A stretch of 64,000 nt of DNA from Effrenium voratum (Eukaryota > Sar > Dinophyceae > Suessiales > Symbiodiniaceae). The stretch is taken from NCBI GenBank assembly GCA_963377175.1, contig CAUJNA010001014.1:1-64000 (forward strand), in the 5' to 3' direction. The translations under genes and the position numbers were made by a program. The notes under the pieces were generated by a model, which did not search any database, had not been told where the DNA came from, and worked only from the letters and a program-made list of their open reading frames with translations. Shown here one piece after another: positions 21,201 through 27,659 of the stretch (within the stretch, counting starts at the first letter, position 1; each line of letters starts with the position of its first letter).

Positions 21201-21818
21201 GAAGACACAATAATTTGCCTGGCATCCATTTTCGCCATGTCGCTTCATTGCTCTTCAACCAGAGACACGCGCTGTCAAAATAGTTATTTGTACCTAACTG
21301 CGTGCGCCAGAAAGAAAAAGCCACGTCGGCACTCACTTCCACCTCAAAACACAGAAGGAAAGGACAAAAATGGACAAACTGTGACAAACATGAACAAAAT
21401 ACAAATTCCTTTCACTCTCAACATCTCTCAACAGGGTGAGTTGACTGCAATGTAAAAAACATGCTCTTAAGCCTGGCTTTCATGCACAAGTGATACAGAA
21501 TTATTCCACTTTCCTTATCTTTCCTCGCATCTGAAAACTTAAGCTGTAGATAGCTGTAGGGTTTTGCTAGTTTTGCTCAAAGGGTACCTGTTCAGTTATC
21601 AATCAGCTTCATGTTTGTAAAAGACATTGGATCCAATTCGACTGCCCAATTCATGCACGTGGCCTTACAAAGTCTCGTCTCAATTTCATGCAATGCTTTA
21701 GCTTTATCAGTCGGAGCTTCCAGAATTCCGAATGATTTCCCGGACCAAATTTCGGCCAAGAGGCCTGTTGGAGAAAATAATGCACATCTGGAGCCATCTG
21801 GATGAGCTCATAGTTTGC
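1704..21818 (-). CDS. Large receptor-like gene: solute-binding ectodomain, Cys-rich repeats, membrane helices, TIR-like tail
   Basis: This is an overall entry for exons described separately. Read right to left on the minus strand, at least twelve short exons follow the order expected of a type of multidomain membrane protein seen in dinoflagellates: end of a periplasmic-binding-like ectodomain, GCC2/GCC3-type cysteine-rich modules, membrane helices, then a TIR-like cytoplasmic module. Several junctions keep reading phase: 3012/3123 with a GA donor, 2810/2912 with a GT donor, 2711/2762 with a GA donor. The N-terminal exons (to the right of 21.8 kb) were not found. The presumed introns contain a complete retrotransposon and a 5.3-kb satellite. 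Two cysteine-rich exons need a frameshift or unseen splice to continue (20.5 kb, 14.1 kb), so this could be a decayed gene, or remnants of more than one relative. Collinearity of the domains is the main argument for a single gene. Confidence 0.55.
2199..3012 (-). CDS. TIR-like cytoplasmic module in four small exons
   Basis: Exons: 2912-3012 (GFAMFLSHHKAAAGAL…), 2762-2810 (WQIFLDSVHVSDIQRL), 2634-2711 (DRLEEVTSLVDIIRYQTK…) and about 2199-2366 (EYFQRPWCVAELATAF, then VPLVPLLIDGF). The hallmarks, F-LSHHK, FLDS, and a serine before -YFQRPWC-AEL, match in order a TIR/SEFIR-like signalling fold common in dinoflagellate proteins. Introns: 2811-2911 is GT-AG, completing an arginine codon across the junction; 2712-2761 is 50 nt, GA-AG, phase 0; 2367-2633 is GA-AG. 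The family would act in protein-protein signalling or NAD handling at the inner face of the membrane; which of the two cannot be told here. The left end of the last exon is uncertain, because the frame stays open to 2199. Recognition of the motif string is strong; functional assignment is inference. Confidence 0.65.
3123..3912 (-). CDS. Transmembrane exons of the receptor-like gene
   Basis: The exon at 3771-3912 follows the acceptor …TTTTTGTGTCAG and reads YYYGLSLAVTNLSVALVPIA, then hydrophobic sequence to a TTG/GCC junction (GC donor). The exon at 3123 to about 3320 reads YHDLFLSAGTLLLLNL, then SPLLILEDDNSSSLLSLL and LAILVLGLPVVTAVAVAGLL followed by WRFWRK, giving at least two membrane helices and a basic inner-face end. 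Its AAG/GACTGA junction provides a GA donor that joins in phase to the FLSHHK exon. Without splicing it would stop at 3117. The 3.3-3.77 kb interval was read and gave no clear exon. The sequence is hydrophobic, not repetitive, and in the expected order. Confidence 0.55.
4164..4930 (-). CDS. C5-methyltransferase-like domain of the YR element
   Basis: The SAM-binding start is GLEIFSGSGHFSKAI, near residue 350 of the recombinase frame (ending 4656). A frameshift near 4700 moves the sequence to the frame 4406-4747, where WLGTPCSSWSRARR supplies the Pro-Cys catalytic loop. A second shift near 4490 continues in 4164-4499 with VALENPHTSRLW, the ENP motif, and later the tail HQQLAGTEGG and AQPYP. Motif order I-IV-VI is that of cytosine-C5 methyltransferases, but the target-recognition region is short, and whether it methylates DNA is unknown. 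The domain is fused downstream of the tyrosine recombinase without an intervening stop. Frameshifts show this copy is not functional. Confidence 0.7.
4930..5909 (-). CDS. Tyrosine recombinase domain
   Basis: The frame 4656-5909 holds an N-terminal core-binding part (DVPKLDHALANFINKMFF, LLAATKFYR) and a catalytic part. WATRCRPGEALKLRR carries the first catalytic Arg. RQLRHGSASTD is the H-x-x-R box, and RGRWSVIKSVRRC…VY gives the Trp/His-position residue and the nucleophile tyrosine region. Tyrosine recombinases insert a circular cDNA at short homologous sites without target-site duplication. The start at 5909 is an arbitrary in-frame Met; the true polyprotein continues from RNase H through a frameshift near 5900. 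Confidence 0.75.
5740..6318 (-). CDS. RNase H domain of the YR element
   Basis: In the frame ending at 4744, ESVHATDASLQGCGIV provides the first acidic residue of RNase HI in its usual D-A-S-x-x-G-x-G setting. ILEGRSVVWLLQHLARS provides the glutamate helix, followed by a KKHL stretch where the frame is lost. The DNA then continues into the recombinase in another frame. The later part of the 4744-6318 frame is a shadow of the recombinase. RNase H removes the RNA template after minus-strand synthesis. Confidence 0.65.
6189..7585 (-). CDS. Reverse transcriptase of the YR element (two frames)
   Basis: The frame 6842-7585 (247 aa) contains the fingers motif FAVWKKSGKQRLVIDAR. The frame 6189-6842 contains CLRVVPMGWTHALWVCQ, matching the Pro-x-Gly-x-x region, and QYVDNYVAISQ at the catalytic loop. 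The loop reads Y-V-D-N rather than Y-x-D-D, so the second catalytic Asp is Asn. That could be lineage variation or decay of this copy. A frameshift at about 6842 separates fingers from palm. The upstream part (MMAGVRQRGLFPFP…) is linker of unknown role. Confidence 0.75.
7724..8451 (-). CDS. Gag-like C-terminal part of ORF1 (YR element)
   Basis: Two frames (8098-8451 and 7724-8194) join across a run of ten G/C bases at about 8104-8114, where the frame slips. The sequence is charged and helical: EVEKFKGKEASADARLLG, FMKIIDKLGRYDGLDLSNL, and a basic, glycine-rich middle, ending VRKAREERAAASK at 7724. No zinc knuckle is visible. Position upstream of RT and general character suggest a nucleocapsid role; this is inference. 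The 7586-7723 stretch between ORF1 and RT holds no clear coding sequence. Confidence 0.5.
8860..9486 (-). CDS. N-terminal ORF1 with Cys/His cluster and membrane helix, split by poly(T)
   Basis: The frame starts with Met at 9486 (MVDAVGWVTLAIASFTAW), has a Cys-rich cluster SECHCNCTCEV, then a hydrophobic helix TIKIFLGVLAGLALGTGYLV. It then enters a tract of about 230 nt of T on this strand. Beyond it, coding character resumes in another frame with KETVKGLEIEGEEGDQRLL. Proteins starting with a C-x-C-x-C cluster and a single helix precede gag-like regions in dinoflagellate elements; the function is unknown. The phenylalanine run is not a real protein segment. Confidence 0.5.
9023..9255 (+). repeat. 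Near-pure poly(A) tract of about 230 nt
   Basis: A run of A with only scattered C, G, T bases and one short interruption (…aataaacacaaggtg…, 9136-9166). It lies inside ORF1 of the YR element, antisense to it. Possible origins are slippage, insertion of a polyadenylated cDNA oriented opposite to the element, or an assembly/sequencing artefact. Confidence 0.9.
9491..11112. other. No clear gene; presumed intron of the receptor-like gene
   Basis: No domain or consistent frame was found. A weak exon candidate on the minus strand just left of the ATTTCCAG acceptor at about 10,280 reads VCVSMFLWVIVAGAHKP, which is hydrophobic and would suit the membrane region, but no donor supports it. The rest is A/T-balanced, without repeats. 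Confidence 0.4.
11113..11210 (-). CDS. Juxtamembrane exon of the receptor-like gene
   Basis: After the acceptor …TTTGATTTAG the frame reads IQCRENPNGRWTMQERPEII, then CWTDEHRTDGSE, ending at a canonical GAG/GTGACTG donor. The pattern C-x-x-NPNG…P-x-I-x-C…D-E-H resembles the extracellular loop before the membrane helices in dinoflagellate GCC2/GCC3-type receptors. The exon is 98 nt. It lies between the last cysteine-rich exon (12.7 kb) and the membrane exons (3.9 kb), as the domain order requires. Confidence 0.5.
11211..12693. other. No clear gene; presumed intron
   Basis: Only short, compositionally unremarkable open frames are present on both strands (for example 11742-12257 +). None shows a recognisable domain or matching splice sites. 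Confidence 0.4.
12694..12810 (-). CDS. Cysteine-rich (GCC2/GCC3-like) exon
   Basis: After the acceptor …TTCTTGTGAG the 39-codon exon reads AHCPQGEPGSCLAGRVGRG, then CGSCEFGTYVLADGSCAPCT, and ends at an ACG/GCGCC junction, a GC donor. Both ends are phase 0. The spacing C-x-x-G…C…G-x-x-G…C-x-x-C…G-x-Y…C-x-x-C is that of ephrin-receptor-like/GCC2-GCC3 extracellular modules, which are disulfide-bonded spacers. The regular cysteine pattern in one frame only, bounded by splice sites, argues strongly for real coding sequence. Confidence 0.6.
12811..14060. other. No clear gene; presumed intron
   Basis: Open frames around 13.23-13.74 kb on both strands (155 aa minus, 146 aa plus) overlap each other and show no domain. 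A TTC-rich pyrimidine run at 13,290-13,320 followed by …AATTCAG resembles a plus-strand splice acceptor but no convincing exon follows. Confidence 0.4.
14061..14166 (-). CDS. Cysteine-rich exon
   Basis: After the acceptor …CATCTCATGGCAG the frame reads DCFCSVGAFWDGVKCQRC, then VDGLVCDGGLNAPLQKGG. This is the usual C-x-C…G-x-x-x-x-x-x-x-C-x-x-C…G-x-x-C-x-G-G…P-x-Q-x-G module of GCC2/GCC3-type ectodomains. A stop follows at about 14050 unless spliced; a GC donor is available at 14060. It sits between the cysteine-rich exons at 12.7 and 20.5 kb, in the same orientation. Confidence 0.6.
14290..14930. repeat. Trinucleotide-rich tract, (GAT)n with (GCT)n
   Basis: Imperfect runs of GAT/ATG and GCT/CTG triplets with AAGATG hexamers; a short (TA)n run lies near 14,415. 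The tract is open in several frames on both strands (Asp/Glu, Met/Leu or His runs), which is a consequence of the triplet composition, not coding. It merges at its right end with unique sequence before the satellite. Confidence 0.9.
15180..20470. repeat. 5.3-kb satellite: 13-bp CTCTACTTCTAAG units grading into 11-bp CTCTACTTTAG units
   Basis: From 15,180 to about 18,750 the sequence is a near-perfect array of CTCTACTTCTAAG with scattered one-base variants (TTCGAAG, TTCCAAG, TTCTTCG) and occasional shorter units. From about 18,760 to 20,470 the dominant unit is CTCTACTTTAG or CTCTAAG, 2 bp shorter and more irregular. All units share the core AGCTCTACTT. There is no coding frame, because both unit lengths are not multiples of three and TAG/TAA recur. 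It lies between the cysteine-rich exons at 14.1 and 20.5 kb. An inverted block interrupts it (separate entry). Confidence 0.95.
16575..16850 (-). repeat. Inverted block inside the satellite with a G-rich core
   Basis: Here the units read on the plus strand as AGAGCTTAGAAGTAG, the reverse complement of the flanking array. The left junction is a near-perfect palindrome, TTCTACGCCGTAGAA (16,571-16,585). The block contains a run of GGGA/GGGG repeats (16,643-16,710) that could form a G-quadruplex on the plus strand. The right junction is near 16,840 (…GAGCATTATCGAGCTC…), where the normal orientation resumes. Confidence 0.9.
20500..20626 (-). CDS. Cysteine-rich exon, one frameshift
   Basis: After the acceptor …TCTCACCTCGCAG the frame reads EILPGFAEASVGSAGCNPC, then APGSYSAEEGDH and a stop. 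One base away the module continues as ANGNFVTSPWAS, the expected second half (C-x-x-C-x-x-G-x-F…A-S-x-C). The break falls where the family has C-x-x-C, suggesting a small deletion and that this exon is damaged, or that the sequence has an error here. The right-hand border of the satellite is only about 30 bp away. Confidence 0.5.
21124..21271 (-). CDS. Ectodomain C-terminal exon (solute-binding-type)
   Basis: After the acceptor …TATTTTGACAG the frame reads ACLWLKSNEATWRKWMP, then GKLLCLRGQGLFN and QLVEERPASWLENEE. The string C-L-W-x-K-x-N-x-x-T-W-x-x-W-x-P…C…GQGL is the characteristic end of the periplasmic-binding-protein-like ectodomain that precedes GCC2/GCC3 modules in dinoflagellate receptors. 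It is followed downstream (leftward) by the cysteine-rich exon, as expected. A possible small exon near 20.74-20.80 kb (GKTAVCQQRPQGTC) was noted between them but its borders are unclear. Confidence 0.5.
21765..21818 (-). CDS. Short ectodomain exon
   Basis: An 18-codon exon, ANYELIQMAPDVHYFLQQ, is bounded by the acceptor …GATCTGTGGCAG and a CAG/GCCTC junction (GC donor), both phase 0. The sequence suits the helix before the CLW motif in solute-binding-type ectodomains. It is the rightmost exon recognised; exons further right, toward the 80-bp minisatellite, were not found. Confidence 0.4.
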
Positions 21819-22136
21819 CTGCCACAGATCAACGAAGGGAAAAACAACGCCAATCAAAGGAAACCTGCTTTCACTGTCATTGAGGGACATGGCAAAAAAC
21901 TTGCAGACGATGCCATCTTTTATTAAAATTGGCATGTCTATCCAGCTCTTTTAATTTCGTTCTTTGTGGTGCTCTTTCGCATGCTTGTGTCGGTACGGAA
22001 TCTGTGATGTAATTACTGAAATTGCGCATCGGTGTAGTTCTTCCCCAAACAGGTTTACCTGTGTGGGGTTCTTACTCCTTTACAGGGTTGCCTCTCCGGC
22101 CGTATGATTTCGGCAATGTCTCCGGGCTTGCGTTCC

Positions 22137-23095
22137 TGTCCGGGTATGCTCTGGGATCCTTGGGCCGCATGCTTTCATCTCCCATTTGTCTCCCATCTGT
22201 CTCCCACCTGCTCTGGGATCCTTGGGCCGCATGCGTTCATACTTGTCTCCCATTTGTCTCCCCATCTGTCTCCCACTTGTTTCCCACCTGCTCTGGGATC
22301 CTTGGGCCGCATGCTTTCATATTTGTCTCCCATTTGTTTCCCATCCGTCTCCCATCTGCTCTGGGATCCTTGGGCCGCATGCGTTCATACTTGTCTCCCA
22401 TTTGTCTCCCATCTGTCTCCCACTTGTTTCCCACCTGCTCTGGGATCCTTGGGCCGCATGCGTTCATACTTGTCTCCCATTTGTCTCCCCATCTGTCTCC
22501 CACTTGTTTCCCACCTGCTCTGGGATCCTTGGGCCGCATGCTTTCATATTTGTCTCCCATTTGTTTCCCATCCGTCTCCCACTCTGCTCTGGGACCCACA
22601 TTTGTCTCCCCCACTGTCTGCTGCTCTGGGATCCTTGGGCCGCATGCTTGTCTCCCATTTGTTTCTCCGTCTCCCATCTGTCTCCCACTTGTTTCCCACC
22701 TGCTCTGGGATCCTTGGGCCGCATGCGTTCATCTCCCATTTGTCTCCCATCTGTCTCCCACCTGCTCTGGGATCCTTGGGCCGCATGCGTTCATACTTGT
22801 CTCCCATTTGTCTCCCATCTGTCTCCTACTTGTTTCCCACCTGCTCTGGATCCTTGGGCCGCATGCTTTCATACTTGTCTCCCATTTGTCTCCCATCTGT
22901 CTCCCACTTGTTTCCCACCTGCTCTGGATCCTTGGGCCGCATGCGTTCATACTTGTCTTCCATTGTCTCCCCATCTGTCTCCCACTTGTTTCCCACCTGC
23001 TCTGGGATCCTTTGGCCGCATGCGTTCATACTTGTCTCCCATTTGTCTCCCATCTGTCTCCCACTTGTTTCCCACCATCTCTGGGATCCTTGGGC
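22137..23095. repeat. Minisatellite of about 12 units of roughly 60-100 bp
   Basis: Each unit carries CTCTGGGATCCTTGGGCC, then GCATGC, then a run of CTCCCATTTGTCTCCCATCT-type 10-11-bp sub-repeats. Units are about 80 bp but vary with the number of sub-repeats (shorter near 22,150 and 22,740; a scrambled unit at 22,580-22,640). All three plus frames (388, 411 and 327 codons) and several minus frames stay open because the unit lacks stops. That is no evidence of coding. Confidence 0.95.
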
Positions 23096-24171
23096 CCTTC
23101 AATCGTCGCCTTCGATTCTTTCCTCCTCGTTTCTGCTCCTTGTCCTTCTGCAGTGCCTCGTTCAGCTGATTCAAACGCTCAGGCGTGATCACTTCTTCAG
23201 AGGCACGAGGAGTACGTTCACGGTGCATTCAAGACCGAAATTATATTGCGAATTCTACTATGCAGTGGGCGAATCGCGGGTCAATTCAAGCCAACTGCAG
23301 AACACGCACACCTTTGATGTTGGTATTATTGACGAGTGAGGTCTTTGACAATGATCCAATGCAAGTGGAACACGGACGAAGTCGGGCACCACTTATTTCA
23401 CAAAGGTCAACTCACTTAATTTGGAAATGGGCCTAGGATTCACACTGAAGGCACACGGCAATCTATGGATTATCAACTAGGTCCTACGGGTTATGGAGAT
23501 TAGTTATACGAATCGGAGGATGCACCCTGGACAGCGCAAACACTCCGGTACCCTACAGTCCTTGAATGTAGTGATGCTGTTGCTGCACGCAATCAAACAC
23601 CTGAAGGCAAGAGGTCAGCGTAACTCAATGCTGACAGTTACCTACGGATGATGTTTGGTTGAAATATGGATAGGCGATGCAACGACACGAAGGCTGGCTC
23701 GACCTACGGTGAAGTGCAGTAACCTAGAATATGAAAACGTGAGGCTGTTAACCAGTTAAACACGAAGTCCAAACCTCAAAACCTCGTGTTTAATGAATCG
23801 GCTGCAGACGGCAGCACCTGTTTTGACAACAGCTTGAGCCAAAGGTCAAGGTGCCACGCAGGCAAAATGAGTTCTTCAACATTTGGTAAGACAAACATGG
23901 AATGAATGAGTTACACTACATCTGTACACACTCTCGGGGTCATATTCGCTGTTATTTGATTTCTTACATTGATCACTTTTAGAAGGTCAATGTAACTTTG
24001 GATTACTTTGAGTTTCCAAGAGAAAGTGTGATGTCTTGCGCACTCTACTCTTTCAGTATGAGCTTCAACTTTATGGCTCATCAGTTCAACTCGCTTGTGG
24101 CACGTTCCAATGGCAACTTTGTCAGAATGGGACATTTGATTGTACACAAGAACTTGAGGGATCAACTTTCT
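23096..24171. other. No clear gene
   Basis: Between the minisatellite and the segmental duplication only short frames are present. An 11-nt match to the spliced-leader 3' end lies at 23,833-23,843 on the minus strand (separate entry). Otherwise nothing was recognised. Confidence 0.4.
23833..23843 (-). other. Spliced-leader-like 11-mer (possible relict)
   Basis: Plus-strand CTTGAGCCAAA is the reverse complement of TTTGGCTCAAG, the last 11 nt of the conserved dinoflagellate spliced leader (…CCATTTTGGCTCAAG). Dinoflagellate genomes contain such relicts where trans-spliced mRNAs were reverse transcribed and reinserted. Same 11-mer: 24,708-24,718 (+) and 51,339-51,349 (+), the two duplication copies, and 57,911-57,921 (-) and 58,464-58,474 (-), the two copies of a local duplication. 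The match is too short to prove origin. Confidence 0.35.
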
Positions 24172-25266
24172 GATAATGAACACGCAATCCCTTGAGAACT
24201 TTTGGTTCCACTTTTCAGATCCATGCTGTACATTTGAATTCAGAATTCACTTGAGTGTCACTTGAAACTTTGGGCGTCGACTTTTTCTGTCGTTTTCTTT
24301 TTGCTTCAAGCTTTTGTTTCTGCTTTTTGTTCAAGTGATCCTTGAACTACGTTCATGGGACAGACTCACTTTGGCACTCTCACTTTTATTTAAGGCAAAC
24401 GATGCAAAGGAGTTTTAAAGTGCTTTCGGCGCCAACCACTTTGTACTAGAGACATCCCAACTTTTGGTTTCGAAGTCAACTTTGGTAGGATAATTGAAAA
24501 GATGCTGATTGAACTTTTCTGATCCTGGAATTTTGAACCAGTAGTTTGACTTTTTCAGTACTTTGCATGGTTATTCAACTTTGAAACATGCAAGGTTAAT
24601 TAGTGTGACTTTAAAGTCACAGGGCTTTAAGTCAAGGGGGCGTGCGAAATATCATGCACTTTTGTCCCCTCTTGCATGTTTACTTTTATCATTACTTTGC
24701 CAAATACTTTGGCTCAAGGCTCATGTTCCTGGAGAAAAGGAGACTTTGCTGAGTCTTACTTAGGTTGGACTTAGTAGTTGGTTGGAAGTACTTAGAGTAC
24801 TTTGGGTTTTCGCAAGCTCCCAACACGCGGCAAACAACACACCTAACGCCCTGCCTTAGCCACAACTCTCACCGGGCACTTGCACTCAGAGGTCTGCACT
24901 TTGAACAGGAACCTGAGATCTGCACTGCCGCCGCCTGCGCAGAGTAAGTCAACATGGACTGGCAGCTTGCCCCTCTTTTCACTCAAACTCTGATGCTCCC
25001 TAGGCTGTGTCAACGATGTGTCATCAAAACTGAGGTCCAGTGCCGAGATCTGCATTTTCTCGCTCAAACTCTAATGCTCTCTAGGATGTCTCAACTTTCT
25101 GTCATCAAAATCCTGGCCCTGCGCTGTTGGCAGGCTGCACGTCCGCCCTGTGGTGGAATGAGCTTCTTAAGGCTTCCTGTCGATTTCAATTGCATCAGAA
25201 GATTCCCAACCACCGCAGTTGGCTGGCCGGAATTCTGTGGAAGCCCTTCCATGCAACCTTTTTTCA
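24172..25266. other. Non-coding left part of duplication copy 1
   Basis: No frame with coding character was found. Contains the spliced-leader-like 11-mer at 24,708-24,718 (+), preceded by A-C so that 12 of 13 bases match the leader end. Confidence 0.4.
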
Positions 25267-26677
25267 TCAAAACATTCCTCGGCGTTTGGGCTTCGTGTTG
25301 GCTTCAAGCGCATCGGTCTTCTGCTTGAGCAGAGCGTGCACGGATGGCGACGCTGCACAAAACCGCTCATCCGCCTTAGTGGTGGCCTTGACATAGATGC
25401 AGTGGGCACCTCGTGCCTTCACCGCCTGTGCCAGATCCTTGCTGGTGAAACGGTCAGCGAAGTCCACGGACCTTACGCACTGCTCAAAGGGGGCGTCCGC
25501 CACGCGGCGGGCCACCTCCTTGGCAGCCAGGACCTTTTCTGGGCCGAAGCCGCCCTGCGCATCGATGCCGAAGAAGCGCAGGATCTCCTCCTCCTGACTG
25601 CGCAAAACAAAAAGGCGCAAAACAAAAAGGCTCAAGTCAACCCCGTCCTGCGCGCTGATGGTTTCGAGCCGGACCTCCTCGAAGGTCTTGGTCCGCAAGG
25701 CCTGCGCCAGGTCCTGCGGGGCTGGAAAGGCTTCGCAACACACCGAGCCTTTGCAAAGACAAGGCTGGAAAGACAAGACAATGCACCGGCCTCCAACTTG
25801 CCCACGTTGCCGCCGGAGAGGTGGAGGAGTTCCGACTTGTGCTCGACGGCGACGGCTCCACCGTGGTGCTTGAGGAACGTCTGGACCTGGTCAGGGAGAG
25901 CCAAACAAAAACTCAAAGGAACGCTCTCAGCAAACCCGCCTCCTCCTGCTGGCACTCTTCCTCGCTCAGCGGTTGGATCTGGAACCGAACTTCCCGGGCG
26001 TCCGCATCAAAGCTCAGGGCCATGGAGGCGCTGCTCGCCAACACGATGACTTTCGCCAATTCGGCGTCGTAGCCCCATGTCTTGGCGAAGCCAGAACAAC
26101 TGCGTACAACTGCCATGTCGCTGACCTCCCGGGGGATCTCCAGGACAATGATGGGCCGTCGGCTCAGCGTCTTTGCGGCCTGCTTCAAGGCCTCCTTTGC
26201 CCCAACGTCGCCGAGGGCACCCAGCTCCTGGCAAAGCTTTTCTCGTGCGACCTGCTTGTCGTCGGCGAGCTGCACGTGGACGATGCCCTCGTGAAAGCCT
26301 GCCTGTTCGAAAGCCTTGAAGAGGGCAAAGCTCTTGCCGGCCAGGTGGTTGCCCCAGATCAGCACGGGGGAGCGGTCATCCAGATCCAGCAGGCGCTTCA
26401 TGGTGACCTAGCACAACAGGGTGAAAGACAAAGCGACACGGATGCTGACGACTTGTGCATGACACCGGGCCTGGACCTGCTCGCGCGGGATTTCCACTTT
26501 GGGCTGGAAAGCGTGGAAGGAACTGTGGATCACGCGATTAACCATACGAGCGCGATCTTGTTCTTCTCGTCGGCGCTTCCAAGCGTCTAGCACAAAGCCA
26601 CCGATAGCAGCACCTGCGCCTAGAGCTGGTACGCTACCGGGCACGCGGCTGAACATGGCTCCGATACGCTGTTTCAT
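25267..26677 (-). CDS. P-loop ATPase-like gene, copy 1 (four or more exons)
   Basis: Exon 1 (26,471-26,677) starts MKQRIGAMFSRVPGSVP, has a Gly/Ala-rich helix and ends REQVQ. A 63-nt GC-AG intron (26,408-26,470) leads in phase to exon 2 (25,940-26,407): Walker A GNHLAGKS, a Walker-B-like strand PIIVLEIPRE, and QIQPLSEEE. A 53-nt GC-AG intron (25,887-25,939) joins to VQTFLKHHGGA; the rest runs to KPKRRGMF and the stop at 25,267. A further short intron near 25,722-25,790 is required; one near 25,600 (GA-AG, 54 nt) is optional. The sequence PRE…P-loop…LSEEE resembles the ATPase region of trypanosome RHS and oomycete Crinkler proteins and other STAND-like NTPases, but no partner domain is evident. 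The substrate is unknown. An additional 5' exon may exist at 27,237-27,295 (AFSCPAFKTPLLKRISGVNQ), bounded by a canonical TTTTGTAG acceptor and a GT donor. Confidence 0.65.
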
Positions 26678-27659
26678 CGCTGCTACAAGCCCAACATGAC
26701 TTGGACACTCAGATTTCTGCGAAAAGAAAACATGCAAAGAGCTGCTTGCCACTGCTTGCGAAGCACTCTCTGCCGGCCGGTGCCTCTTCCAGGAACTGCG
26801 AGAGCTCCGCACAAGGCCTCGAAAAGTACGTACACTTGTAAATACACCGACTGCCGCGAAGTCAAGCCTACCCTGGCAAGCTACACTCCACCAACACCAC
26901 TGCCACAGTCCCCACAGGCCTGCCGAAGGGGCGTTCGCAGAGCTCCACATGAAATGGCTGCGGAAGAAGCAAAAGCAAGCAACCATCACATGCAAAAATC
27001 CAGAAAATGCCCATGGTAAATCTTAGCCTTACCTGTTTTTATCACAGTTTCAATATGTTTCAATAGTTTTTTGTTAAAATTTGTTAATGCATCATATATG
27101 GTTTTAAGTTGCAGTCTACGTACACCTTTTGCACATGTATGTGCAATCAGGAGAAACTGTGTACACTACACATTCAATATATATTGTGTTCCATTCCATG
27201 TGCAGCATGCGATGTGCGAGACATGTTTGCTGGTACCTGGTTGACTCCAGAGATCCGCTTGAGCAAAGGTGTCTTGAATGCAGGGCATGAGAAGGCCTAC
27301 AAAAGAAATAAGCTTGACTCAATCAACTGTAAAACTGATACAAATGTAGTCAAAAACATGGCTTGACGAATTAAGCGCCCCACTATCTCAGCCGACGCGT
27401 TACTTGTCAGCCTTTGGCGGTTGAAAGGACACGCCCGCACAACAGAACCCTTTCAGGTCTGTAAAGCCACTGCAAAAGCACAGCTTCGCTCAGCCAAGAG
27501 TGCCCTTTGGGCACATTGCATTTGCAACGGTTGACTTCTACAACCGCCTTCAGAGTTCACTAGCTCGCCTTCAGCCTTTCCTGGCCCGGGAATGGCTCGC
27601 ATTGATGTGTTGTTTCCAGCATGAATCAACATGGGAAGAAAATGCACAAGCAATCTCCT

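Noticed and set aside
22137..23095. Possible CRISPR array
   Set aside because: Repeats are long, contain sub-repeats, have no unique spacers and no cas genes are nearby; the genome is eukaryotic.
22022..23339. Forward ORFs of 388, 411 and 327 codons
   Set aside because: They lie in the 80-bp minisatellite, overlap in all three frames and show only repeat-derived composition.
25219..26590. Plus-strand ORFs of 276 and 205 codons opposite the ATPase gene (and their copies at 51,612-52,959)
   Set aside because: The minus strand has the P-loop motif, consistent splice phase and conserved changes between copies; the plus frames are shadows.
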